A stretch of DNA of 64,000 nucleotides, taken from positions 15,062,271-15,126,270 of the forward strand of contig OZ234499.1 in assembly GCA_965153455.1 (NCBI GenBank). Direction: 5' to 3'. Position numbers and translations under genes: made by a program. The stretch comes from Sphagnum compactum (Eukaryota; Bryophyta; Sphagnopsida; Sphagnales). The notes beneath the pieces are model-generated. The model saw only the letters and a program-made list of their open reading frames with translations, was not told where the DNA came from and did not search any database. Positions 37,735-49,549 of this stretch are shown one piece after another. Position 1 is the stretch's first letter, and every line of letters starts with the position of its first letter.

Positions 37735-38115
37735 TTTAATTAATATGCATGATTCAAATAGGATAATTCATAAGAAAAAATAATTATTCACATTATTATG
37801 CATGATTCAAACATGATAATTCATAAAGAAATAAAATTTTCACATTAATGTGCATGACTAAAACATGATAATTCATAAAAAAATAAAATTCTCACATTAA
37901 TATGCATGATTCAAACATGATAATTCATAAGAAAAATAAAATTGTTTGCATTAATGTGTAGGATTCAAACATGATAACTCATAAGATAAAATTTTGCTCC
38001 CATTAATTTGCATGACTCAAACGTGATAATTCACAAGAAAGTCTTTGCACACATTAATATGCATGACTAAAACATGGTAATTCTTACAAAAGTTTTTCCA
38101 CACATTAATGTGCAA
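37735..38115. repeat. Tandem repeat, about 52-bp unit, about 7 copies
   Basis: The phrase GCATGATTCAAACATGATAA or close variants starts at 37747, 37800, 37852, 37904, 37958, 38010 and 38061, with a last partial copy at 38112. Spacings are 51-54 bases. Units also share AATTCATAAGAAA and CACATTAATGT. Confidence 0.88.
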
Positions 38116-40020
38116 AGATTTTTTTATCTCCAAGATTTTTAAAATTTTCTTATTTAGTTTCATTTTGAATAATATATAAGTGAATGTTTATGGCTTTTGA
38201 AAAACATTTTCACTGAATCAAAACAACTTGTGATACGAATAAAAAAATTTATAGATTAAATTTGTGAAAAGAATTGAAATTTTACTTTTATTAAAGGTTT
38301 TGACATAGTTTGTGAATGCGTGAAATCCATGGTAGGAAAATGATGTTGCATAATACTAATACATATAAAACACATAAGTGAATGAATGTTTTTACAAATA
38401 AAAACATAGATTTCTATAGCTATGTAATAAAAATATATAATTCAATTATATACATGTTTATGATCTACATGATTTTTTTATTATGTCCCCATCAACTTTC
38501 CAAAGGTAAATATATTCCCATCATGTTCAAATTATGTTCCCTGAATTTTCAATTATTTATTTTATATGATCTCATTGTCAACTCATTTTAATCTAAAATT
38601 TTTTTACGAAATTTTTTTTCCTTTCATTTATAAACATAATAACCAAATTTGAAGTTCATAAAATTAAACAACATGAAAATTTATAATTGTGCAATAAACA
38701 AAAAGATGCAACATGTATTAAAACGTCTTCGATCTTTTTTTTTCTCTTTGGTTGTGTAGGTGGGGAAAGGAACATATCCATTTAAAAATATGATGCATAA
38801 TCGAAATATATTTACAAAATCTTGACCTTTTCATTCTAAACATAAATAGTCCTCCTAGTTTGTAAAAAATGTTTGACTCAAGTGAATGATTTTAAATTTG
38901 TATTCATGTGTTAAAATTGTGTTCTCATCCAAAAGATTTTATTTAATTTTAAATATTACTAAATTTGGTGAAAAATATATATATATATATTGACAACATT
39001 AACAAATTATATTTTTGTAAGAGTAAGTTTGACTTATGAATGTTAAAAAAAACTCAAAATATATTAACCTTTGTGATTAATTATTTTGGATTTGATAAGC
39101 AACCTAAACATGTAACTATTTTTATGTTTGAAATCCCAAAAATAATTGGTTAAATCTTGACCAATAATTTGATAAGTTTGTTTAATTAATATGAGTTGAA
39201 AAAAAACATCATTGTTTATGTCAAAGATGAAAGGTCAAATTTAAATATTATGATAATAACCATGACTCCATCATGAAATGTGAAGTTTTAGGTTTGAATG
39301 AAAGACTCTTTGGATTTGTTTTAATCATTTTTTTTTAAAAAAAATGTCAATATGTTATAATTAATGAAAAAAATGTAAAAAATTTACTTCAATCAAATCT
39401 ATGTAATGACATTTGTGGAATTGCATAATTTAGTCAAAAAAAAATGCATATATAAATGGAACAAGGCTTGTGAAAATTTTAATATTTGTTCCAAAAAAAT
39501 GAAATTTTCAATAAATAAAACATATTTTTTAATATTTTCATTACTTGTTTTTTTGAATTTTCTTTGAAATTGTTGGAAATACTAACATGGCATTTTTATT
39601 TGTAGTTGAAAGTTTGTTAACGAAATCATTATGTTCAAAGCGATTTAAAATTCAAAGATGTTATTATCCTTTGTTACAACAAATAAAATATTTCTAGAAT
39701 CATTAACAAAATGACACTTCTTTTTATTTAGCACATTTTTTAAATAATTGTGGATCCACTTTCACTTATTGTTAATGTTTGTGTTTTGAATCAATATAAT
39801 AGTCATTGGTTGCCTTTTAATGCATTATAATCTATCAATAATATGTGATTAAAATTGAAGAAAATTATAAACTCATCAATTCAAATGATTGATGATGATT
39901 TTGGAATTATTTTTGAATTGGCTTTGTTTGCTTCAAACATCAAAAGGGAAATGCGTGATGTTTTAAGTTTTTTTTTCTTAAAAAAATATATGAAAAAAAC
40001 TCACAATATGTTATATTTGA
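38116..40020. other. AT-rich desert
   Basis: No gene or clear repeat beyond A/T runs and an AT run near 38978-38990. CG dinucleotides are scarce, which contrasts with the next segment. Confidence 0.6.
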
Positions 40021-40299
40021 TGTTAAGAATTCATCGACCTCCGCGGCGACAAAATTGGTGATTCGGAGAGTGCGAGAGGCCGGGGCTCAAGAAAATGATG
40101 CTCAGGAATAGCAACAACAGCCTCGTGCGAAGATCAAGAAGAAGAAGAAACTGCATTCCATTTGGGTCGCTTCACGCCGGTCCATTTTCCATTCTACATA
40201 GGAGGGTGGGTTCAACAAAATCGGTGGTCGATGTTTGAATCCTTGCAAAACTTTTCAGTTGCACAGGTCGGGACGGAATAAAGGGTAAGTATTACCCCT

Positions 40300-40390
40300 G
40301 TTGTTGCTGTGGTCCTCACCCCAATGGTTCAACCTGAATTGCATGGATCCGGGGACTAAGGTTCGATTCCCGGCTACCCCGGACCCCCCT
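40300..40390 (+). repeat. tRNA-like B-box segment, possible SINE head
   Basis: AAGGTTCGATTCCCGGCTAC at 40358-40377 contains a textbook RNA polymerase III B box (GGTTCGATTCC). The five-pair T stem expected of a real tRNA does not form beyond two pairs, and no matching acceptor strand or anticodon arm lies at the right distance. A tRNA gene is therefore excluded. A decayed tRNA-derived short interspersed element is possible. Confidence 0.35.
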
Positions 40391-41330
40391 TTGTTCTCGT
40401 CTGAGCTCCCAGTGTGCCCCCGATCAACCTATCCCCCGGGTGTTTGCCCCCCCTTCTCCCTCCCTCCTCACTTTTACAATTAGGTAGCTTTTGTTTATTT
40501 TCGTGGAGCCTCCCTCGTTTTTGCCCTCTTCTTCTTCGATTTACGGTCTATCCGATTGTTTTAATTTTTCACGAATCTCCTTTTCCCAGCCTTTGAAATT
40601 GTTGGACTTCTTTCCTTCAAAAACAAATGTAAACGTGGAGAGCCGTTTTGTTGGACCCCTCGCGTGTATAGAAAATACATGTGGACCTTTCGAAGATTTG
40701 TATTTGTTTTTCCATTTATTTTGTTGGGAATACATTTAATAGGGTGCAAATATTTAATGTTGTGTAAGGACGTATTTCGTTTAAGGATCGTAATCATTTG
40801 CACGGGACTCGTGCCCCCCAAGGATGTTCCTTGCTTGATCACACAGGAAAGAAATTTTGTGTCTTCTAAAACTTCTTTTTTTTTTCTTTAGGCTTGAATG
40901 ACCCAGCGTCCCACTAGTGCACCCAGGATCCACGAATCTCGTTTTAGAGCTTTTCGGATGGGATGAAACCCAACTCAACCTCGCGATGGGGTTCTGAGTT
41001 CATAATTCTTTTTTTTTTTTCACGCGCCCTGACCTCAAACTATCCATATTTAGTTTATTTTCCATCCCCTAGCTCCTACTTTTCGGTGCCTTCCTTCCTC
41101 TCCCGACCTTTACCGACTCATAATTTTATTTTTTTTACTTCTTTCGGACCTTTTCCCTCAATTCTTTCTTCGGTTTCCCTTCATGTGTTTTTATTTTCTT
41201 TACGACTTTATATTTTGTGGACTTATGCTTTATTTTTATCTTTTGTTTTTTGTCGTTTGTAATCTTTAAAACTCTTATTTTCTTTCTTTTTATTATGGGG
41301 TTTTTTGTTATTTAGATTTTCTCAACATAT
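40391..41330. other. Pyrimidine-rich stretch within the CpG island
   Basis: C- and T-rich on the plus strand (CCCCCCTTCTCCC, TTTCCCTCC and similar words). Open frames here follow from the composition. Confidence 0.6.
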
Positions 41331-44079
41331 AACCCAATCGATCTGCAATGAATGGCTCTGGAGGTGCCTGGTTATGATTCATATTTGAACGATTATGAGT
41401 ATGTTTCAAAAAAAAATTATGACGTTATGTTTGTATGGACCATAACGTAAGAAAGATCATGAAATTGAACCCATGGGACTAAAAATTCGTGTTTTTAATT
41501 TGTCTGCAAATTAAAAGATAAATCGAATAATCAATTTGTGTTTCGCACCAAAGATTCGAGTTAAATATCGATTTATTCATTTTTTTTACAGGTATTATCA
41601 CCCTTGTATTTTCACGAATCAGGTTTTTAATAAAAAAAACTAGGGAAGTCGCCAAGATATGAACATGGAGGCACATCTCGAGTATTTGTTGTTGGAGAGT
41701 TGTCCTTCGACCGGTTTTGATATCAACTCATAGCTTGTGACGAGTGAAAACAATGTAAAAAAGAACATAAAGTTTTATGAACCTAGTTGACCCCTTCGAA
41801 GTCTAAGAGCTAACGAATCCAATGACCAGAAACATTGCATGCAAGAATTACTATGTGGTCAGCATCCGTATGCAATCAACGTGGAAGATCTCACACAAAA
41901 CCATTTTTTCCCAATCTGAGCGCAGGTTGCAAGAAAAATGTGTAAGAGGTTTTCTCACGTGTCCTTCACCCTGGTAGGTCTCATGTAAAAAGAAATAATT
42001 TAACATCGAGAATCCGATGAAAGTTCGACCATCCACATAGTCCTGACGCTCGCTCGCACCAATCTCGCTGTATCGTGTTTTATTGCTTGCCACAATGTCA
42101 TAGATTTAAACCTTGCCCAAAAAATGCATATCAAATCTAATCTACCAATGGCTATAGGAAGAACATGATACAAAAGTTTATCCCCTGTAAGAAAGATTTG
42201 ATTTTGATCGCACGCACAAACCGATCGCCATCACTTTGCATTGATAACGTCGGTAACTGGAACAATTCGCATGCCGAGTGAATTTTTTTTACATACGACC
42301 GAATTCATCCTATAATTTATTGTTCAAATGTGAACCGCGATTTGATTTCATGTTAAAAAGTAAATTATAAATTGCATAAAAATCTTTCAAAACTCGATGA
42401 TTCCAAACAACGCGTTCATGATATCTATACGTGGAATGCGAATGCGATCACACACGTCGAAGCCAAAGACGTCACAATATGAAAAGATTTTAAATCCTTC
42501 TTTATTATTTTTTTAAATCTTTCGTATTTTGAACCCGTCATTTTTTTAAGGAAAGATTATTTTATTTATCCCTCTGCTAAATCAACACGGTTGACGCAAC
42601 TATTATCGGAGTTTCAATTTATGTTTTACGATAGTTGAAAGTTAATATTAACTTCAATGGCATTTTAATTTAAAATCCTCAAAACTCGAATCAAGTGTTT
42701 AGCATGCTTTGGGATCGTTAACATAACTTTGTAACGTCCTGAAAAAACGTACGTAAATCAGATTCACAATTTTGTCGTTATGTGGCGCGGGTTTTGCCTC
42801 CTAAATGCGTATTTGTGCTTGGAAGGTTTTTTTTGGCGTGGTTTGGGGATTACCTTTTGAAACCGCCGGTGAGCTGTTTAGGAGACTGGTTTGAAGTAAT
42901 TATGATAGCTATACATGAGGAGTAGTGAAAATGCATACAACAGCAGTGGAGGCTTCAGGAAAAGGGGAAGACGGGGTCAAAACCAAATGAAACTCAGTCG
43001 AGCATAGAAAGTGGTGCATTTTCGAGTTTGACCACCAATTGACAAAAGGCCAATGTACTTTTTTGGAGGTTTTTCTTTGATCTCACCTAGTTTTCGACCA
43101 AACTCAGGGGTACAGGTGCCGTGTTTCCCTGAGTTTACGGAAAACACTACGAAACATCCTAAAAACTAGTGCTCGGATGTTTTAATATCCTATCAAAAAA
43201 GATTCAACTGATACCTTTAAAGGTTTTCAAAAAGTTGGTTTCCAATGGGAGAAAATCGACGGGCAGGTCATCTTTGTGCGGGAAAACCTCTGATTTTCAC
43301 TCTGAGAATTAGAATGAAAACCTTGAAGGTTCTCATTGAAAAAGTGACAACCACCCAACACTGGTTTCTACCTGTGTTTGCATTCGAACATCTCCAGCAC
43401 TACTCTACAAATGACCTGACGAATGTTTTTCCCAATCCAAGTTTAGTTTTGTACTCTTTCGCAACCCCGCCGATAAAACTAAAATTGGGACAGCAAATCG
43501 GTGCGCGACCACTAATCGCAAACCACGTGGACCGATCATTATGATGGGCCAACCTTTTCAGTAATAGTGAGATCACATTTAATCTGATATTTTCTGCAGG
43601 CGCCCTTCACTAGCCAAGGCAGGCAACACGACTAATTGTGCGCACTCACTATACAGTAATATCAAGTGAATTCTGAAAGTTTTGCATCGGTCTACTGAGC
43701 ATCTTTTTGCCCCCACCCACCGACCCACCAACTAATGTGCCATCTATGCACATTACACAAACACCAACCATCTGCAAGCATCGACCTACTTGCCTTCAAC
43801 CTACTGATCCCTGACACACTTGTTCCTACCAACCGCCCATGAAACAATTTTGATTTTCCATAAGACTTTTAACTAGGCACAATTTTATCCAGTCATTGGG
43901 GGCAAAATTTGATGTGACGTGTCAACTTTTCATTGGCAATGATGTCAACATTTTAACAAATTGCATTGGTTCCGCCATCATATTTGGCACCCATTCGGAC
44001 TTCAAATCCCTTTCAAATGCAAGCAAATCAACCTAGGCCTGGTATAGAAAATAATACCAATACAGGCCATGTATCGGTG

Positions 44080-44370
44080 ACCAAAAATAATCTACCCAAT
44101 ATTGGGGTTATATTGATGATGGATGTGATCTAAGGGCATTGGGAAAATGAAAATGATCACGCAATTGGTGTTTTTCCAGGCAATTAAAGATGATCTCAAT
44201 AATGTATGGATAACCAAAAATAATCCACATCATCCATGCCTTACCAAAAAGGATCCACCAAATTTAGTGAAAATAAATCATCTTTTCAGTCCACGGGTGA
44301 TTGAAAATGATCCACGACATCCATGAATGTTTGGAAATGATCTACCCCATCCATAGATGATTAAAAAAAA
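44080..44370. repeat. Degenerate short repeats, roughly 30-bp unit
   Basis: Variants of AATGATCCAC followed by CATCCATG recur: near 44092, 44217, 44250, 44307 and 44337. Pairs about 30 bases apart are clear only at the right end. The array is old and its unit is approximate. Confidence 0.5.
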
Positions 44371-46262
44371 TGATAAACGTTTTTTGGGAAATCGATTATG
44401 CATGATGTTCGCCATTCATATGTTAGAATTATTACCAAGATTGCAATCCGACTCAAATTACCTTTTGAATAGGCTCTTAGAATTTTGGATTTGCAAATGT
44501 TTAGATAAATGCATAATATCGAGAATCCACGTATTCCATGTTAGGCTTAACTAACTCTTTGTTGAATTCTTTCATTTCATTGAAGATTTTGTTTGTTGCT
44601 TGTTAGTGGACTTGTTGATGCATCTATTGATTGTTCATTCATTCTTTTCCATGTGACTAGGAAGTGCATGTTCAAGAATGTTAAACTTACAATTAATATA
44701 TCAAATTGGTATTGTTGCACTTTAATTATATTTGTGTACAAATGTTATGAGAATATCAACATTCACATCAGGGTCTGGAAAGCAATGTATGTGTGTGTGT
44801 GTGTGTGTAACATGATTTCAGCCTTCATTGATATATTGTTTATTTGCCATTTATTGTCCGAATCACTCAACAACCTTGTCACCAATCGAGGTCTCACATT
44901 AGAAGAAATCTTGCAATGTGACCCAATTTCACATGAGAAGAAATCTTGCAATACGATCTAGTTTATTTTTATTGTCATTTGCAAGAAAAATTAAACAATA
45001 TCTACCTGCCATCCATGGTTGTCCTAGGGTGTTCATCGGATAAAATTATTAAACCCTTACCCTTGAGTGACGTTTGACACCAAACACCGTGCCCTCAGGT
45101 TTGCGAGACCGAAATCATGTACATCTTGCAATGCGAAGGTATCTTTTCTTTGAACGTCATACACACCCCTTGACCTGAGAGTTCTTTCATTTCTAATCAT
45201 GCATACCTTTACTTCGAGGGTATGAAAAATCATTGTACCATCCCAACACTCGAATTAACACCACGCCTTTGATATGCTGAAAGCCTATAGAGGGAGGCTC
45301 AAATGGGGGCTGGCACTCGGCATGCTTTTACATAATTTGCCTCCCACCATTGTAATGCATCATCCCTCCCACTCGTATGGAGATGACACTCACCGTGTTT
45401 GGAAAGGATGGGAACCCATCCTTTGAAAAGGCCGTTTGAACCCAACTTTTGGATGTTTCTAAAATGTGGAAGAGGGAAAAATGTGCAAATGTTTCCAAAC
45501 CGCATGTAAAGTGAAGTAGTTTCTTTTGCCATGGATACAAAAACAAAGACTCAACAGTTTTGTTCCAAACAATGAAAAGGAACTATTGGGTCTTTGAGGT
45601 CTATATTTAGAAGGATCTGGGATCATGTGGCTTGTAACCTTGATTTTTCAAACCACATACCCTTAACCATTACTTGGAGTTGGGTTTTTAAAAAATTCTA
45701 TGTAAGTGGTCACGAAGAAGTGAAGTACCCCACCCCCACAAGATTTCTTCTCCCTCAATGATAAGGTCTTACACGTGAAGGGTAATTTATTGGTTGTGCC
45801 TTGGCAGCCCTAGATATTGTGTTTGGATTCGTTCCAAGATACATGACCTGCGCCATTCTTGTCCACGAGTGATACCAAGTCTATTTCAATGTGAAGATTT
45901 TTCGAAGGTGAGATTTTGGCTTGCGTTGGAACTTGAGATTAATTGTAGAGTTATAATGGCTGGAAGGATTTTGCTTTCTTTTCGAGGATTTTTTGAAGAA
46001 TAGATTTTTGCATCGTGACGTAATTGACTTTTGATAATTCGTCCTTCCCCTTTAAGATGTTTTTTTTCTTATCGTAAATGGCAGGGCCACCATGTGACGC
46101 ATGCCGTGCTCGTCGTGTTTTGTTTGTCCTTGACGGCGAACATGTGTCGTTTGGATAAACCTTGGCCGTATTGTGTGGTGGATGAAATTGAACTCGTAAA
46201 ATGCAATTTGGTCCCATGAATGAAGATTTGGGTTTACAATACAAACGTCGATCGCGGGAGTG

Positions 46263-49200
46263 AAAATTAATATTAAATTAGTGGTAACTTAGCAGGGGAA
46301 AATTGATATTTACTTGAAGAATATTTACTTAAATTGATGTCAAATTAATTTCCTTCACTTAAGTTTAAAAGCCTTCACTTAATATTTTCTTTTTTTGATT
46401 GAGATTATGATAAATGTCTTTTCTATTTTATGTTTATAAAATGTTATCATAATTTGCATTCAATATCAAAATTTAAAGTTAGATATGTAAAGCAAACAAT
46501 CGATGAAAATTATAATTTAAACATTTCTCAACACATTGTTAATATAATTGAATCAAATGAAACAACTTGTCATTATAAAAATGTTAATTTTTAAACATTA
46601 CCAAATGCATTTGGATCAAATCAAATGTCCTTTTTAGTAGTACAGAAAACATGAGCGATGTTTCTCCTTTTCAATTTTTTGGTTTGTCAAATTTTAGCCA
46701 TCATAGGATCACAAATGAAGATTTTAAAAAATTTGTTTTAACATGCATATTCACAAATTTTTTTAAATGCCATTTATAATAAAATAGTAGAATTGTTTTA
46801 TTTTTGTGAGTAAAAATGGGCCAAATGATCTTAGAGTTTGTCATAAGCCACTTTTCAATTTGTTAGAGTTAATTAAAAAATATTTCAATTTAAAAGAGTT
46901 AGAAAAATATGAAAGTTCATTTGAATGAGATGAAATTGTGCACATATAAAATGTTGCAAGAAAAAAAATCATTCTTTATTATTTCTATTTTTTGAGTTTT
47001 TTTGTAATTTAAAAAATAAAAATTTCAAGTTGAAAATAATTGAACTTTTTTTAACTTTTTTTGTGAATCATTTTTGTAAATTTTAAAAATTTCAAGTTCG
47101 AAATAATTGAAGTGCTATTGACTGATACGTGAAAACCACCTTTGAAAATTGATTGGTATGAAATGTGTAAGAACCCTCATTTTGAAAATTGGCTGAAATT
47201 GTTTTTGAAAATAATTTGAAACCATTTTCTAGCTTTCTTCAAGATGAAATTTAAAAAAATAAGTTGGGACAAGTTTTTAAATCTCTTTCAAAACCTAGAC
47301 CCAACAATCCTCAACAAAATTAAAGAACCACCCAACATTGGAATAAACATTGCTAGATGCAAAAATGGTAAGGGTGGGCATATTTTAAATTTTCATTTGT
47401 TTTAAGTTGCTTTTCATAATGGCCACATGGTTAGGGCAATGTTGGCCTAAATTTGAGTAACTTCCTCACTAATGCCCATAACTGGAATTTTGCTAGGCCA
47501 TTATTTTTTGGGCAACATTTGATTGGCTAACATCTAGGGCCATAAATAAAAACTTAAACACTTAAACTCAAAAGTTGTTCTTCATATAACAAATGACCAT
47601 TAAATAGGACATGGGCTGGCCCACCCAATAACAAATTTTATATTAATCTCAAAAATATGCTTCCCCTTGTACTTGGAGACGACGAGCTTTTGGATGAAAA
47701 GGACAATGAAATTCATACATTAAATTTCAATTAAATTTGAAATTGCCAAATCCCATATTCTAAAATAATTAACTATTTGACAAATAAAAGCTGAACATCG
47801 GTCATCAATGCAAAATTTTTAGTATTTCTTTTGTTTGTCACAATATTGTGCTCATTGCATTTTGCCCATGTTGGGTATGATTATAGGCCTCACCTTTGAT
47901 TTGAAAAAGGAAATGGATTTAATCAACTACATTTTCCAAATTGGTTCAACTCATTTTTAAATCAAAGGTTTAGGATACAAACATATGAACCTCACCTGGT
48001 TTGCTAATTCAATCGTTGATGATCATGAAAAACAATTATTTCCATCTTTCTTGTAGAGTAATGATCCATCGTTGTCATATTTGCAATTACTAGAAAGCAT
48101 TTGAAGGCTCTTGAGAATGTTCGACTTGCCTCCCTTGACTTCCAAGTTTGCTATAGAAAGGATTGTTTGTGCACCATCTTCATCAACTTTCACCCAACTA
48201 AACCAATTAGCATAATTGTTTGCCCTTCAACATTGAATCCCATCAAATTACTTTACTCATCCATATAGCATGACGGATAGTTCATGCTGTACATAAGTAA
48301 ATTAAACAAGCAACAAAATTGAAAATTAAAACTTAACTCTCTTACTCCTTGGCTTTTTCATCTTGCACACAACCGACCACTATCATGATGATCAGGTCTA
48401 AACTTTGCAATAATCAAATCATGATCAAACACTACATATCCAAGCATTGCAGTCCATTCAAAACCGTTGAGGCTCCCAAAATATTTTTCATAGATTTGTT
48501 CCAAGCTCTTTATTTTGGACTACTCCACGAGACCAACAAACTCTCCATTGAAAACCTTAGACACTTGCAACCTAACACCCACAACTCCAGTGCACATTGC
48601 CTTGTCACCTGTGGTTTCTGAAATAGACATTGGAAGAAAGAAAGAAGAAAACAAGAGAAGTGCTACAATGGCAACATCGAACACTCTTCAAGGTCCATGG
48701 CATGCACCAAAAAAAAGGGTCAGCTTCTATCCAAGGTCATTCCCCCAAGATACAAAGCAACCTCCAATTTTCATTTCTTTGAAATCCTAGCCATGATTCC
48801 TAGATGGAAACTCCTTTCATTACCACATTTCGAGACTGGGAGAGGTAAGGAAACAACACCGCACCACCATCAAGAATCTGTTACATTGAAATTCAGTGAT
48901 GACAAGAGGCACTGTCAGAAATGCTACAACAGCAAGGTAATGAAACAGTTGCAAATCATCCCTTCCCATCAGGCAATGCCCACAGAACTTCATGACACCT
49001 ACAAGGCTGTTTCTGACCCACCAAAACGCATGTTTTTCCATTAATAACTTCACAACCAACTTAAGGGACTCAAAAAAATCTGGTAACCCTTTTCAGACAG
49101 ATGTGACAATGACAATAACATCACTGATGCTTTCATAATTTTGGTTTCAGTGTGATGGGAGACAGACATTGGAACTATTGATCTTCAACAAGGAATTCAC

Positions 49201-49549
49201 AATAAGCATGTGCAGCTACATCCCTTCCAATGACAGCTTCTTCAGAGTATGTCTGTCAGAAACATTTTCCACTGTTACACAAGAACTGAGTGGCAGCTGA
49301 AGAAACCCCACATTGTGACTGTACTTATCAAGATGAAGCCACCTGCGACAGCAAACTCTGCACAGGTTCAACCCAGCATGAAAGTCAGCAGCATGACCCA
49401 CAAACCCATCACTTGGAATATCACTGCTTAGACAAGCCACAATGGATCAGCCTGACTTGCATGATAAAGCAGGTAGTCTAATTCATTACACAATTCTTAT
49501 TACAGCTGATGTGCTCAAGGGCACCTTCACAACCAACTCTTGTCCATAC
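46263..49549. other. AT-rich desert passing into the MIC19 3' flank
   Basis: 46263-48300 is AT-rich with no gene. From about 48350 the base mix becomes more gene-like. Plus-strand frames at 48349-48621, 48515-48790 and 48697-49044 are unrecognised. The last few hundred bases may be the 3' untranslated region, or hold the last exon, of the minus-strand MIC19-like gene. Confidence 0.45.

Larger units (their letters stand above)
40021..46262. other. Island with higher CpG, content unidentified
   Basis: From about 40030 CG dinucleotides become common (for example three in 41701-41760) and stay so to about 43560, and again from about 45040 to 46260. The middle part is more AT-rich. Frames such as 43245-43544, 40963-41262 and 45951-46244 have no recognisable domain. 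No long terminal repeats or terminal inverted repeats are visible at the edges. It could be a younger insertion whose methylated cytosines have not yet decayed, or an unrecognised unmethylated locus. Confidence 0.45.

Noticed and set aside
37735-38115. CRISPR-like array
   Set aside because: The whole unit of about 52 bases is repeated, so there are no unique spacers; it is a simple tandem repeat.
40358-40377. Possible tRNA gene from its GGTTCGATTCC box
   Set aside because: The T stem fails after two pairs, and no acceptor or anticodon arm lies at the right spacing.
40021-46262. Complete LTR retrotransposon or integrated virus
   Set aside because: No long terminal repeats, primer binding site or gag/pol-like domain could be found at or between the edges.
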